A stretch of 64,000 nt of DNA from Aliiglaciecola sp. 3_MG-2023 (GCF_030548205.1 NZ_JAUORV010000021.1:30436-94435), one strand, 5' to 3'. Numbered from the stretch's first letter, positions 1 through 8,856 are shown. The notes: generated from the sequence alone by a model not told the origin. Numbers and translations: made by a program.

Positions 1-34
1 ACATAAATTATTCCAGCATAAAAATAAGAACAGG

Positions 35-1366
35 TTAAATTCTAAACCCTAAATATGGCTCAAACATAGAGCGTAAATCTACCTTAGCTTTGAGTTTCAT
101 GGCTAACAAAAATAAACCTCCTAATTTGCGATGTAAAAAAATAGTATCTACAGGAGGCGTATGTACATAGCTTTTATCTAAACTCATTTGCGTGCCAATT
201 GCTCGTAGTCTCTCTAGCAAATCGCTTTTTGCAAAGTCGTAAGTACCTGTTAAATAAAGTGGTTCGCAAGACAAGTAACACATTTCTGTTATATCGCCGC
301 GGGTTTTATCTGACAGGGAAGTTGTCATTAAACCCAGTTCTAGGGCCTGACTTTCTATTCCTTTTTTATCGTTGTGATATCCAGCCTGCATCAATTTTAG
401 ATAATTACGGGCCATTGATTTGTTGTATTCTCGAGTTGCACCAAAATCCAGCAAAACAACTTTTTCTTCATGGCTGTCATACAAAAAGTTGGCAAAATTG
501 GGGTCGGTTTGGACGAGTTGAAACTCAAACAATTCTTTGAAAAAAAGTGAGAAAAGAGCACTAGCAATACTATTGCGCAGTGATTGATTTGCGTCACAAA
601 GAGCTTCGATTGGCTCGCCATCTAAAAATGTCATTGCTAGTACTGAATGGCTGCTTAATTCAGGAATCCAGTTAGGAATTAGAAATCGAGTATCACCCTC
701 AATTAGCTTGGCATACCGCTGTAAACGTTGTCCTTCTAAAATGTAATTTGCTTCTTCATGTAATTGCGCTTTAGCTTCGGATAAAAGGGGGGCTATATCC
801 ATCCCCTTGGGCAGGAGGCCTGATAGTTTTATTAAACTAGCAACATTATCCACATCGCTGTCGATGCTTTCTTTAATACCTGGGTATTGGACCTTGATGG
901 CCAACCTACGCAAATCGTTGTCAATCGCTTTATGAACTTGACCAATGGAAGCAGACGCTATGGGTTTTATCTGGAACTGAATAAATTTTTCTTGCCAACT
1001 ACTTCCCCAATGAGATTGCAAGACAGTTATTAATTCTACTTGTGGCATAGATTTGGCGTCTGACCTTAAACGAGCTAGCAAATCTGTTAACTCTTTAGGC
1101 AGTACATCGCCAGCATCCATTGAAACTAATTGTCCAACTTTCATAGCTGCGCCACGCATTTGCGCGAGCTGATCAGCAACCCTTTTCATGTTTTTGGGGG
1201 TTAGAAGCAAGTCTTTTACTTTTGGTCGATTGCCCTTAGCTAGTTCAGAAACACCTTCTGAAATCATGTTTCCTGCAATTCTTGATGCCAAACTTCCCAT
1301 CTTAGCGAATCGAGAAGCTCGACTTTTCGGTATTTTTGCTTCATCTGTGGGGTGTTTCTTTGTCAT
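35..1366 (-). CDS. ABC1/AarF (UbiB-like) atypical kinase family protein
   Basis: This 443-residue protein belongs to the ABC1/AarF/UbiB family of protein-kinase-like ATPases, whose best known members support ubiquinone biosynthesis. The family-specific KxGQ motif is visible as KVGQ around residues 76-79. The modified glycine loop ASASIGQVH lies near 139-147, followed by AIKVQYPG with a candidate ATP-contacting lysine, and a DFG-type metal-binding motif (LLDFGATRE) lies near 305. There are no C-terminal UbiB-type membrane helices, so it is more likely a soluble UbiB relative than UbiB itself. It lies 5 bp downstream of a small secreted-protein gene and may be cotranscribed with it. The family call is secure; the substrate is unknown. 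Confidence 0.85.
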   Translation of the reverse strand: MTKKHPTDEAKIPKSRASRFAKMGSLASRIAGNMISEGVSELAKGNRPKVKDLLLTPKNMKRVADQLAQMRGAAMKVGQLVSMDAGDVLPKELTDLLARLRSDAKSMPQVELITVLQSHWGSSWQEKFIQFQIKPIASASIGQVHKAIDNDLRRLAIKVQYPGIKESIDSDVDNVASLIKLSGLLPKGMDIAPLLSEAKAQLHEEANYILEGQRLQRYAKLIEGDTRFLIPNWIPELSSHSVLAMTFLDGEPIEALCDANQSLRNSIASALFSLFFKELFEFQLVQTDPNFANFLYDSHEEKVVLLDFGATREYNKSMARNYLKLMQAGYHNDKKGIESQALELGLMTTSLSDKTRGDITEMCYLSCEPLYLTGTYDFAKSDLLERLRAIGTQMSLDKSYVHTPPVDTIFLHRKLGGLFLLAMKLKAKVDLRSMFEPYLGFRI

Positions 1367-1371
1367 AAGGG

Positions 1372-1746
1372 CTAATTTTTAAGACTTGGGTAGCGTTCGG
1401 ATAACTCAGTTTCGAAGGTTACACAAGCAGGTGTTTGACCGGCATTTTCAATCTCTTCACAACTTAGTTTCGTTATTGAATCGATACATGCTATCGCTGA
1501 GTCTTCATACTCTGCGTTCCCTTTTACTGCGTTTACATCCATCATACTTTTACACATATTGTCTACCATGCCATCTACCATCGCGCGCATTTCAGGCGGA
1601 ACCTCATCTGATGCCACCATTTTTTCTTTCACACAAACTTTTATGTGATCGCATAAACGTATTGAAGCCTCTTCAATATTTTCAGCAAAGGTTACAGAAG
1701 GCAGCATAGTTGAAAAAAAAGTTATCAATGTAATTGAACGCAGCAT
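1372..1746 (-). CDS. small secreted six-cysteine protein, unknown function
   Basis: I do not recognise this protein. A longer frame runs upstream to 1875, but the ATG at 1746 is preceded by a good AAGGAT ribosome site, and only from there does the product start with a signal peptide (hydrophobic LRSITLITFFSTML, then SVTFA before the likely cleavage). The mature part is about 100 residues, acidic, and has six cysteines (RLC, KVC, NMC, IAC, LSC, PAC), so disulfide bonds in the periplasm are plausible. It ends 5 bp before the ABC1 kinase gene on the same strand. The extra upstream codons would be translated repeat sequence and are not credible. Confidence 0.6.
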   Translation of the reverse strand: MLRSITLITFFSTMLPSVTFAENIEEASIRLCDHIKVCVKEKMVASDEVPPEMRAMVDGMVDNMCKSMMDVNAVKGNAEYEDSAIACIDSITKLSCEEIENAGQTPACVTFETELSERYPSLKN

Positions 1747-1788
1747 AATAGATCCTTGTTGTTTAACGATATGAGCAAAGCTATTGTA

Positions 1789-1962
1789 GGACATCCATCG
1801 TTGGACAGGCATATTAGTCACCAACTGATTTTGCGATAAACGTAAAACCATGCCTGTCTCAAATATACATCTCAAACATGCCTGTCCAAGGTGGAATTAA
1901 CATGCCTGTCCAAGGTGGAATTTACTACCTCCCACGTTGATGTTTTGGGATGCCTGTCCAAG
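1789..1962. repeat. intergenic short-repeat cluster A (ATGCCTGTC core)
   Basis: Copies of a core reading ATGCCTGTC lie between the small secreted gene and the DUF3010 gene. Four are on the plus strand, near 1849, 1878, 1902 and 1950. One is inverted (GGACAGGCAT at 1803-1812), and a related inverted GGACATCCAT lies at 1789. Two plus-strand copies sit in a 24-bp tandem unit (core plus CAAGGTGGAATT) at 1877-1924. The core resembles the repeats near 13 kb and 35 kb. No transposase gene or long terminal inverted repeats are visible. The remaining bases to 2091 form the DUF3010 leader, where I see no further gene. Confidence 0.75.
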
Positions 1963-2091
1963 TTATGAATTCAAAATAGAACAAATTGACGAGAAAGTCA
2001 GCAAAGGGTTTCAAATTGCTTGAGATTTAGTTGCAATAACTTGGAGTAACATGGGGTATAATTGTGAAAAGTGTTTTGTTTAGGAGAAGTT

Positions 2092-2547
2092 ATGAGAATT
2101 TGTGGTGTTGAACTTAAAGGTAGTGAAGCCAATTTATGTTTGTTGTCTTTGGAGAATGACGTGTTTCATATTCCAGATTGCCGTGCGCGCAAATTAACCT
2201 ACTCCAAACAGGATTCAACCGAAGACGTACGAGAATTTCAATTTGCCTTTAAAAAATTGATGGAAGACTACAAAATCGATGCGGTCGTTATCCGTGAACG
2301 TCCTACTAAAGGTAAGTTCGCGGGCAGCGCAACTGGCTTTAAAATGGAAGCGGCAATTCAGTTAATTGAAGGATTAAAAGTCGAGGTTTTAACCCCTACA
2401 TTTATTAAAGAGATTATAAAGCGTAACCCTATTCCAGTGCTTTTTTCGGAAACTGGTTTAAAAATGTTTCAAGAAGTGGCGTTTACCACTGCTTTTGCCT
2501 ACTTGATGAAAGAAAAGTTCGGAATGGAACAGCAACCTCCAGCATAA
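2092..2547 (+). CDS. DUF3010 family protein
   Basis: This 151-residue protein matches my recollection of the DUF3010 family, which is common in Vibrio, Shewanella and Alteromonas and has no established function. It opens with MRICGVELKGSEAN and carries conserved-looking segments LMEDYKIDAVVIRERP, KGKFAGSATGFKMEAAIQL and FQEVAFTTAFAYL. The alternation of beta strands and helices at the N-terminus resembles RNase H/actin-like folds, but that is speculative. An in-frame ATG at 2071 exists, but the ATG at 2092 has a clear AGGAG seven bases upstream and gives the usual family start. It appears monocistronic. Confidence 0.75.
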   Translation: MRICGVELKGSEANLCLLSLENDVFHIPDCRARKLTYSKQDSTEDVREFQFAFKKLMEDYKIDAVVIRERPTKGKFAGSATGFKMEAAIQLIEGLKVEVLTPTFIKEIIKRNPIPVLFSETGLKMFQEVAFTTAFAYLMKEKFGMEQQPPA

Positions 2548-2708
2548 ACGTCTTGGATATTTTGCTTGTAATTGAGCAATAGGATTCCCTTTTAGTCAGT
2601 TTGTAATGGATATTTGATAGGTTTAGAGAGGATATTAAGGATGTTCTCTTGGTTATGAAATCTTAAAAAGTCACTCTTTCGTTCATATTTTCTGGTTGTT
2701 GTCATTTC

Positions 2709-3608
2709 ATGTCTGATAAATCTCTCAAAATAGGCGTCGCTCTTGCTGTCGCAGCATACGCCATGTGGGGCTTTGCCCCTTTATATTTCAAGCTTTTGAT
2801 GGTGATGCCTGCGGCAGAGATTTTGGTACACAGAGTCGTATGGTCAGCTTTGCTATTAGTTATTTTAGTGTTTGGATTTAAACAGATAGCTAAGGTTAAA
2901 TCTGCATTGAAGAACCCGAAAGTCATAAAGGTATTGTTATTTTCTGGGGTACTGCTGGCTGGCAATTGGCTGTTATTCATTTGGGCTGTAAATAATGGGC
3001 ATCTACTCGATGCAAGCTTAGGTTATTATATCAATCCCTTGCTCAATGTTTTTCTGGGTAGAATATTTTTAGCCGAACGATTACGCAGAATGCAAAAAGT
3101 TGCTGTGATAATTGCACTTTTGGGTGTATTGATTCTGCTATTTTCCTATGGTGAATTACCCTGGATCGCACTCCTTCTGGCCTCTAGTTTTGGAATTTAC
3201 GGTCTTCTTCGAAAACAGGTTGCAGTGGATTCCCTGCCTGGTTTATTAATCGAAACTATGATGATGTTGCCATTTGCGTTCTTATATTGGATATTTTTTG
3301 CATCACAAATGAGCAATATGTTTAGTAATGAAGTGGCCCTAAATGGGTTATTGATTGGCGCTGGAATTATCACCACAGCCCCATTGTTATGCTTTACAGG
3401 CGCGGCTCGACGCATACGCTATTCAACTTTAGGTTTTTTTCAGTATATCGGGCCAAGCATCATGTTTATCTTGGCTGTCTATTTGTTTGGAGAGCCTTTG
3501 CATGAAGCTCGTATGGTGACTTTTGGGTTTGTTTGGTTAGCTCTAGTAATTTTTAGTTTCGATTCTTATCGTGCCTATCGAAAGTCGTTAAAGTCATTGG
3601 CTGTCTAA
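2709..3608 (+). CDS. rarD: RarD-type EamA-family membrane transporter
   Basis: RarD proteins are ten-helix inner-membrane members of the drug/metabolite transporter superfamily, named for a chloramphenicol-sensitivity association in Pseudomonas. The 299-residue length is standard. The N-terminal signature AAYAMWGFAPLYFKLL, the motif ELLVHR-like EILVHRVVWS, LLFIWAVNNGHLLDASLGYYI and the late block YIGPSIMFILAVYLFGEPL all fit. Hydrophobic segments run the full length. It converges with the response-regulator gene, whose stop is only 3 bp away. The natural substrate of the family is not established. Confidence 0.88.
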   Translation: MSDKSLKIGVALAVAAYAMWGFAPLYFKLLMVMPAAEILVHRVVWSALLLVILVFGFKQIAKVKSALKNPKVIKVLLFSGVLLAGNWLLFIWAVNNGHLLDASLGYYINPLLNVFLGRIFLAERLRRMQKVAVIIALLGVLILLFSYGELPWIALLLASSFGIYGLLRKQVAVDSLPGLLIETMMMLPFAFLYWIFFASQMSNMFSNEVALNGLLIGAGIITTAPLLCFTGAARRIRYSTLGFFQYIGPSIMFILAVYLFGEPLHEARMVTFGFVWLALVIFSFDSYRAYRKSLKSLAV

Positions 3609-3611
3609 CTT

Positions 3612-4868
3612 TTATTTTAATTTTGTTGCTGTATCACCAATCACTCTATTCCGTCCTTGGGCTTTAGCGCTATACAGGTGTTCATCTGCTATCGTTAGCA
3701 TTGATTCTATCTTTTTATTGGCACGACTGGTAACCCCAATGCTGAGGGTACAGGAGTGACTTATCCCTTTGCTTTTGATGATCTTTTTACTCACCGCATC
3801 TCTAAATGCATCTAGCAGCTTTATTGCTTGCCCATGATCAACTTCTGCCATAAAAATACAAAACTCTTCACCACCGAAACGTGAATAATGAAAAGGTGAA
3901 AAATGTCGAACAATCATCTTCGACACCTCTTTCAAAACCACATCTCCATAGTCATGGCCAAAGGAATCGTTGATTAACTTAAAATTATCTAAGTCTATTA
4001 ATGCCAATGACATAGGTGCCTGTCCACGCTGTAAGCTATGGCTCACTTTGTTGAAAAAATGACGTCGGTTAGGTAGTCCGGTTAAATAATCCGAATTGGC
4101 AGCTCGCCGAATGGCCTCTATTTGCTCTATATGTTCTACGTTTTGAACGATGCGGCAAAAAAACTCTTCATGACAATAGGGTTTGCGCAGAAAGTCATTA
4201 GCTCCACTTTTGATAAACTGAGCAAATAAGGATGAACTTGTATTAGTCGATAAACCAATAATGCTCAATTGGTCTTTGTCGTAACGTTTTCTCGCTTCAG
4301 AGACTAATTCCAATCCCGACGAATCTGCCAACTCTTCCTCAACTAACATTAATTTTATAAGTGGGTGTCTCATTAGAAGGTCGAGGGCTTGTTTGGCGCT
4401 TGAGGTGTCATAGGTGATGAAATTGTGGCGTGCTAATAAGGACGATTGAATTCCACGATTGTGCCTGGATTTATCCACCACCAATACGCCAATTTGTTTG
4501 TTTTTTTCTAATCTGATTAATAATCGGCTTAGGTATTCGAACATTTGTGCATTTTGTTTTGGAATATAGTCAACAACCGATTTTGCTAATATATTCTCAC
4601 GTATATCCTCTTCAACTTCGCTGGTGATGACGATGGTAGGGATGAATGCACTAATGGTATAGTTTATTGCCTGTCCATGGGGGGCGTCGGGAAGACAATA
4701 ACCAACAACCGCACATAGGTATAATTCTGGAGAGGTGGTTTCGAAAATGACTTTGGCTTGAGCCAAGGTGTTAGCTAACACAACATCTAAGTTTGCTTTA
4801 CCAATGACGCGCTTAAGTACGCGCACGCTCGACTCATTATCTTCTATTAATAGGACTTTAAATCTCAT
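3612..4868 (-). CDS. diguanylate cyclase with two degenerate receiver domains
   Basis: The product (418 residues from the ATG at 4868) has two receiver-like domains (about 1-120 and 126-245) and a C-terminal GGDEF domain (about 258-418). The cyclase signature is GGEEF at 332-336, preceded by DYLTGLPNRR, so c-di-GMP synthesis is expected. Both receiver domains lack the phosphorylated aspartate: the first has Gly56 in VVGYCLPD, the second has Glu177 in MLVEEEL. The inhibitory RxxD site upstream of GGEEF is also absent (Phe323 and Phe326 at the R and D positions). An upstream in-frame start at 4925 would overlap uvrD; the 4868 start leaves a 17-bp gap and begins exactly at the first receiver strand. 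It is probably cotranscribed with uvrD. Confidence 0.88.
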   Translation of the reverse strand: MRFKVLLIEDNESSVRVLKRVIGKANLDVVLANTLAQAKVIFETTSPELYLCAVVGYCLPDAPHGQAINYTISAFIPTIVITSEVEEDIRENILAKSVVDYIPKQNAQMFEYLSRLLIRLEKNKQIGVLVVDKSRHNRGIQSSLLARHNFITYDTSSAKQALDLLMRHPLIKLMLVEEELADSSGLELVSEARKRYDKDQLSIIGLSTNTSSSLFAQFIKSGANDFLRKPYCHEEFFCRIVQNVEHIEQIEAIRRAANSDYLTGLPNRRHFFNKVSHSLQRGQAPMSLALIDLDNFKLINDSFGHDYGDVVLKEVSKMIVRHFSPFHYSRFGGEEFCIFMAEVDHGQAIKLLDAFRDAVSKKIIKSKGISHSCTLSIGVTSRANKKIESMLTIADEHLYSAKAQGRNRVIGDTATKLK

Positions 4869-4885
4869 TGGCCATTCAGCTAGTT

Positions 4886-7054
4886 TTAAATTTTTTCTAA
4901 TTTGGCATAAGCCAACATTAGCCACTTTGTGCCTATGTTGTCAAAATTCACTTCAACACGTGCATGTTCGCCACTTCCTTCGTAATTTAATACAGTCCCT
5001 TCTTGAAATTTACTGTGTTTTACCCTTTGTCCCAATTGGAAACCTGTGGATTCGAATGCCATATGGGATGTGGCCGGTTGAAAGCGGTTTTGAACAGGTC
5101 GACTCACCGTTGTACGCAAACGCACTTCTTCAATGCATTCACTAGGGATTTCTTTGATAAAGCGGGAAGGCGTATGGTATTTGTCTTGACCGTATAATCG
5201 TCTCGATTCAGCATATGTCATGTATAGTTTTTGCATTGCACGGGTCATACCCACGTAACACAATCTGCGTTCCTCTTCCAAGCGACCAGGCTCTTCATGA
5301 CTCATTTGACTTGGGAACATGCCTTCTTCAACTCCAGCCATAAATACTAAGGGAAACTCCAACCCTTTAGCGGAGTGTATAGTCATCATTTGTACCGCAT
5401 CTTGGTGAGCGTCAGCTTGTGATTCCCCTGCTTCTAACGACGCATGGGCTAGGAAGGCCGACAGAGGCGTCATGTTTTCCGCTTCTTCAGGAGCTTCGAA
5501 TTGTTTACAAGCCGTCACAAGTTCCTCGAGGTTTTCAATCCGAGCCTGGGCTTTCTCGCCTTTTTCAGCTTGATACATGGCAAATAAACCTGAGTTTTTG
5601 ATCACGTGATCTGCTTGTTGGTCTAATTCCAACTCTTGCACCTCAACTTGCAACTTCAATATTAGTTCCACGAAACGTTGCAAGACTGTTGCCGCTCTGC
5701 CGGAAAAGCGTTTCTCACGAAGCATATCGTTTGTTGCTTGCCACATAGATAATTCTTCGTTTCTTGCAGTTTCTCGCACTAAACTTAGGGTTTTATCACC
5801 AATTCCTCGAGTGGGGGTGTTCACTACTCGTTCATAGGCGGCATCATCTATGGGTTGATTAATCAATCGCAAATACGCCAATGCATCTTTGATCTCTTGT
5901 CTTTCGAAGAAACGTAAACCACCATAAATTCGATAGGCCACGGATTCTTGTAACAGTGCTTCTTCCAAAACCCGAGATTGGGCGTTGTTACGGTACAAAA
6001 TGGCACAATCTGCTAGTGCATCACCTTTGTCACTCCACTCCTTGATACGAGCCACAATAAATCGCGCTTCGTCAAGCTCATTGAAACCTGCATACATGGA
6101 GATAGCTTCGCCTTCGGCACCGTCAGTCCACAAATCTTTGCCCAAACGTCCTTGGTTATTGTCGATAACTGCATTGGCGGCTTTAAGAATATTGCCAGTA
6201 GAGCGGTAATTTTGTTCAAGTCTTATGGTCTTTGCCGAAGGGAAGTCTCGTAAAAAGTGCTGAATATTTTCTACATTCGCGCCACGCCATCCGTATATTG
6301 ATTGGTCGTCATCTCCCACAATCATCATATTGTTATCTGCACTACTTAATAGGCGTAACCATGCGTACTGAATATTGTTGGTATCTTGAAATTCATCCAC
6401 CAAGATTGTGCGGAAGCGAGTTTGATAATGTTTGAGTACATCCGGGTTATTTAGCCACAATTCGTGGGCGCGTAACAGCAATTCGGCGAAGTCTACTAAA
6501 CCTGAGCGATCACAAGTTTGCTGATAAGCTTGATAAATATCTTTCATGGTTTGTTTGGTGGGATCACCTTGCGTATCTATGTGCTCTGGACGTAATCCTT
6601 CGTCTTTATTACCGTTTATGTACCACTGAATAGATTTTGGTTGCCAATTTTTTTCATCTAAATTCAGAGACTTAATCACACGACGGACTAAACGATATTG
6701 GTCATCGGAATCTAGTATTTGGAAGTTTTCTGGTAAACGAGCTTCTTTGAAATGGGTTCTAAGCAATCGATGGGCAAGACCGTGGAATGTGCCAATCCAC
6801 ATGGTGTGCAACCCTGAGCCCATCAGACGTTCAACTCGACCTCGCATTTCTTTGGCCGCTTTATTGGTAAAGGTCACAGCAAGAATGCTAAAAGGCGCGA
6901 GTTGTTCAACTTCCATTAACCAAGCGATACGGTGCACAAGCACTCGAGTTTTGCCACTTCCGGCACCGGCAAGGACCAACATATCAGAAGAAGGGGCTGC
7001 CACTACTTCACGTTGTTTGTCGTTAAGTTGGTCTAAAAGTCGAGATACATCCAT
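4886..7054 (-). CDS. uvrD: DNA helicase II UvrD
   Basis: UvrD is the 3'-5' superfamily 1A helicase of nucleotide excision and mismatch repair. The 722-residue length matches the Escherichia coli enzyme. Motifs seen in order are the Q motif LNDKQREVV, Walker A AGAGSGKT at 29-36, LVDEFQDTN (motif II), GDDDQSIYGWRGA (motif III), QNYRS (motif IV), TIHSAKGLEFPLVF (motif V) and RRLCYVGMTRA (motif VI). The C-terminus keeps the family tail FQLGQRVKHSKFQEGTVL. A candidate LexA box lies about 50 bp upstream. The GGDEF regulator follows 17 bp downstream. In Escherichia coli uvrD follows yigB; here cysE on the opposite strand separates them. Confidence 0.97.
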   Translation of the reverse strand: MDVSRLLDQLNDKQREVVAAPSSDMLVLAGAGSGKTRVLVHRIAWLMEVEQLAPFSILAVTFTNKAAKEMRGRVERLMGSGLHTMWIGTFHGLAHRLLRTHFKEARLPENFQILDSDDQYRLVRRVIKSLNLDEKNWQPKSIQWYINGNKDEGLRPEHIDTQGDPTKQTMKDIYQAYQQTCDRSGLVDFAELLLRAHELWLNNPDVLKHYQTRFRTILVDEFQDTNNIQYAWLRLLSSADNNMMIVGDDDQSIYGWRGANVENIQHFLRDFPSAKTIRLEQNYRSTGNILKAANAVIDNNQGRLGKDLWTDGAEGEAISMYAGFNELDEARFIVARIKEWSDKGDALADCAILYRNNAQSRVLEEALLQESVAYRIYGGLRFFERQEIKDALAYLRLINQPIDDAAYERVVNTPTRGIGDKTLSLVRETARNEELSMWQATNDMLREKRFSGRAATVLQRFVELILKLQVEVQELELDQQADHVIKNSGLFAMYQAEKGEKAQARIENLEELVTACKQFEAPEEAENMTPLSAFLAHASLEAGESQADAHQDAVQMMTIHSAKGLEFPLVFMAGVEEGMFPSQMSHEEPGRLEEERRLCYVGMTRAMQKLYMTYAESRRLYGQDKYHTPSRFIKEIPSECIEEVRLRTTVSRPVQNRFQPATSHMAFESTGFQLGQRVKHSKFQEGTVLNYEGSGEHARVEVNFDNIGTKWLMLAYAKLEKI

Positions 7055-7104
7055 AACAAGCTTATTTTTTGATTTATTGATTAATAATCGAAGTATATCA
7101 GCTA

Positions 7105-7124
7105 TACTGTGTTTTTATACAACC
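7105..7124. promoter_or_regulatory. candidate LexA (SOS) box upstream of uvrD
   Basis: The 20-bp site TACTGTGTTTTTATACAACC matches the gammaproteobacterial LexA consensus TACTGT-N8-ACAGTA closely. The left half is perfect (CTGT), the spacer is 8 bp and AT-rich, and the right half is ACAA instead of ACAG. It lies about 50 bp upstream of the uvrD start, which is a sensible operator position, and uvrD is an SOS gene in Escherichia coli. Binding is inferred. Confidence 0.6.
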
Positions 7125-7271
7125 AAAGGGCTGGTTTTGTGATTTTTAGCCAGCTTTATGAGAAATGATCTTGTAAATGAACGTTTATGCCCGCACATCC
7201 GTTCTTAGTATTTAATCAAGCATATAACGACTAACCTGTGGCGATGGGTTAATTCAGGTGAGGAGAACTAA

Positions 7272-8054
7272 ATGCCAATTGACAATTTCTGGAAAAGATT
7301 GAAAGCAGAAGCTGAAGAACTAGTGGAAAGTGAGCCTCTCTTAGCCAGTTATGTGCATGCCTGTATTCTTGCTCATCACAACTTCGAAACTTCCCTGAGC
7401 TTTATACTTTCGAATAAAATTCAAGATGAGGTGATGCCCGCCCTAGCGATTCGTGAAGTGCTTGATCAGGCCTATTTGTTAAAACCTGAAATCGTTGAAT
7501 CAGCAATCGAAGATATTGAAGCCGTGTTAACCCGTGACCCCGCAGTGGATAAAATTCTCACAGTTTTGTTGTATTTCAAGGGCTTTCAGGCAATTCAAGG
7601 ATATCGATTATCGCACTATTTATGGGCACAAAATCGCAAACAACTTGCGTTGTTTGTGCAAAGTCGAAATTCTGAAGTGTTTGGCGTAGATATTCATCCG
7701 GCAGCCGTTATTGGCAAAGGTGTGATGTTTGACCATGCTACGGGCATCGTAATTGGCGAAACCGCGGTAGTGGAAGATCACGTTTCAATCTTACAGTCTG
7801 TGACCTTAGGGGGAACAGGAAACGAGTCTGGAGATCGTCATCCGAAAGTGCGTCAAGGGGTAATGGTCGGTGCCGGAGCTAAAATTTTAGGCAATATTGA
7901 AATTGGAGCGGGGGCTAAAGTGGGGGCGGGAAGTGTGGTTCTCAAAAACGTTCCCGAGCATGTAACCGTGGCGGGAGTGCCTGCTAAAATTGTTGGCGTA
8001 CCTTGTTGCCCTAACCCTTGCGAAACGATGAATCAAAATATTTACGAAGATTAA
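7272..8054 (+). CDS. cysE: serine O-acetyltransferase
   Basis: CysE transfers acetyl from acetyl-CoA to serine, the first step of cysteine synthesis. The 260-residue product has the helical N-terminal SATase domain (WKRLKAEAEELVESEPLLASYVHACI in pieces) and a left-handed beta-helix of hexapeptide repeats from about residue 140. Active-site-type segments FGVDIHPAA, GKGVMFDHATG and IGETAVVEDHVSILQSVTLGG are intact. The C-terminal tail CETMNQNIYED is where cysteine feedback inhibition and cysteine-synthase binding map in the family, and its terminal hydrophobic residue differs from the usual isoleucine. A GAGGAGAAC ribosome site supports the ATG at 7272. It is convergent with yigB. Confidence 0.96.
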   Translation: MPIDNFWKRLKAEAEELVESEPLLASYVHACILAHHNFETSLSFILSNKIQDEVMPALAIREVLDQAYLLKPEIVESAIEDIEAVLTRDPAVDKILTVLLYFKGFQAIQGYRLSHYLWAQNRKQLALFVQSRNSEVFGVDIHPAAVIGKGVMFDHATGIVIGETAVVEDHVSILQSVTLGGTGNESGDRHPKVRQGVMVGAGAKILGNIEIGAGAKVGAGSVVLKNVPEHVTVAGVPAKIVGVPCCPNPCETMNQNIYED

Positions 8055-8076
8055 ATCTTTATAAATTTAATCTTCG
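8045..8076. terminator. bidirectional hairpin between cysE and yigB
   Basis: A perfect 11-bp inverted repeat (CGAAGATTAAA at 8045-8055, TTTAATCTTCG at 8066-8076) with a 10-nt loop spans both stop codons: the cysE TAA lies in the left arm and the yigB stop in the right arm. Its symmetric position between convergent genes suggests a shared terminator or mRNA end stabiliser. It has no long T tract, so efficiency is uncertain. Confidence 0.6.
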
Positions 8077-8789
8077 ATTAATAAATTTAATTCGGTTAGA
8101 TCGTCTAATTGAACGTGGGGCAGTACGGTGGTTTTTTCTCCAGGAAGGTGCATTTTACGGTTGTAGGCGTACCAGCCACTCTGCATACCCGCATTTATCG
8201 CGCCCATAACATCTTTTTCTAAATTATCACCCACATGCAGTACTTCTTTAGGGGTCACTTTTAGTGTGGAACTTGCCAATGCAAACATAGCGCCATGGGG
8301 TTTCATAGGGCGTTCTAAATTGGCTTTAAAACAATGACTGAAATACTCACTTAACCCAATTTGTTGCAGGTTAACGTTGCCGTTAGTAATGGCAACTAGC
8401 GGTAGTTTGTTCGCCAATTGTGCAAGCAAAGCATGTATTTCCTGATTTACTTGGAAGTTGCTTCTGTGGTGATAAAAGAACTCAAAACAATCGTCTACTG
8501 CCGAGCTAAGGTGTTGTTCCTGGTATCCGGCTTTTTGTAGACCTGTTTGCAGGGTATGTTTACGCAAAGCTCCCATATCAGACGCTAGCTGGGGTTGATT
8601 TTGCAAGTGTTCTTGTTTGAACTGTTGCCAATCTTGAAAGGAAAATTGAGCTGTCTTCGGATAGCTAGACGTCAAATAACTAAGCAGCTTTTTTTCCGCT
8701 TCCATAATAAAAGGATAGTTGTCGTACAACGTATCATCTAAATCAAAACTAATGGCTTTTATTGGAGAAAAATTCCGATAAAATTTCAT
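8067..8789 (-). CDS. yigB: HAD-superfamily phosphatase YigB
   Basis: YigB is a haloacid-dehalogenase-type phosphatase; in Escherichia coli it can dephosphorylate the riboflavin precursor 5-amino-6-(5-phospho-D-ribitylamino)uracil. HAD motif I is FDLDDTLYDN near residue 15-24, motif II is VAITNGN, motif III lysine lies in RPMKPHGAMF, and motif IV is LHVGDNLEKDVMGAINAG. The 240-residue length matches the family. It lies downstream of xerC on the same strand after a 67-bp gap, the same order as in Escherichia coli (dapF-DUF484-xerC-yigB), which supports orthology. Confidence 0.9.
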   Translation of the reverse strand: MKFYRNFSPIKAISFDLDDTLYDNYPFIMEAEKKLLSYLTSSYPKTAQFSFQDWQQFKQEHLQNQPQLASDMGALRKHTLQTGLQKAGYQEQHLSSAVDDCFEFFYHHRSNFQVNQEIHALLAQLANKLPLVAITNGNVNLQQIGLSEYFSHCFKANLERPMKPHGAMFALASSTLKVTPKEVLHVGDNLEKDVMGAINAGMQSGWYAYNRKMHLPGEKTTVLPHVQLDDLTELNLLIED

Positions 8790-8856
8790 TCGGCAATACC
8801 TACTATTTTACCTTTCACTGTTTCTTGTTGGTTATCGTTTAGGATCTCACGTCTAT

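Noticed and set aside
1747..1875. N-terminal extension of the small secreted protein to 1875
   Set aside because: The added codons translate intergenic repeat DNA, and the internal ATG at 1746 has a proper ribosome site and signal peptide.
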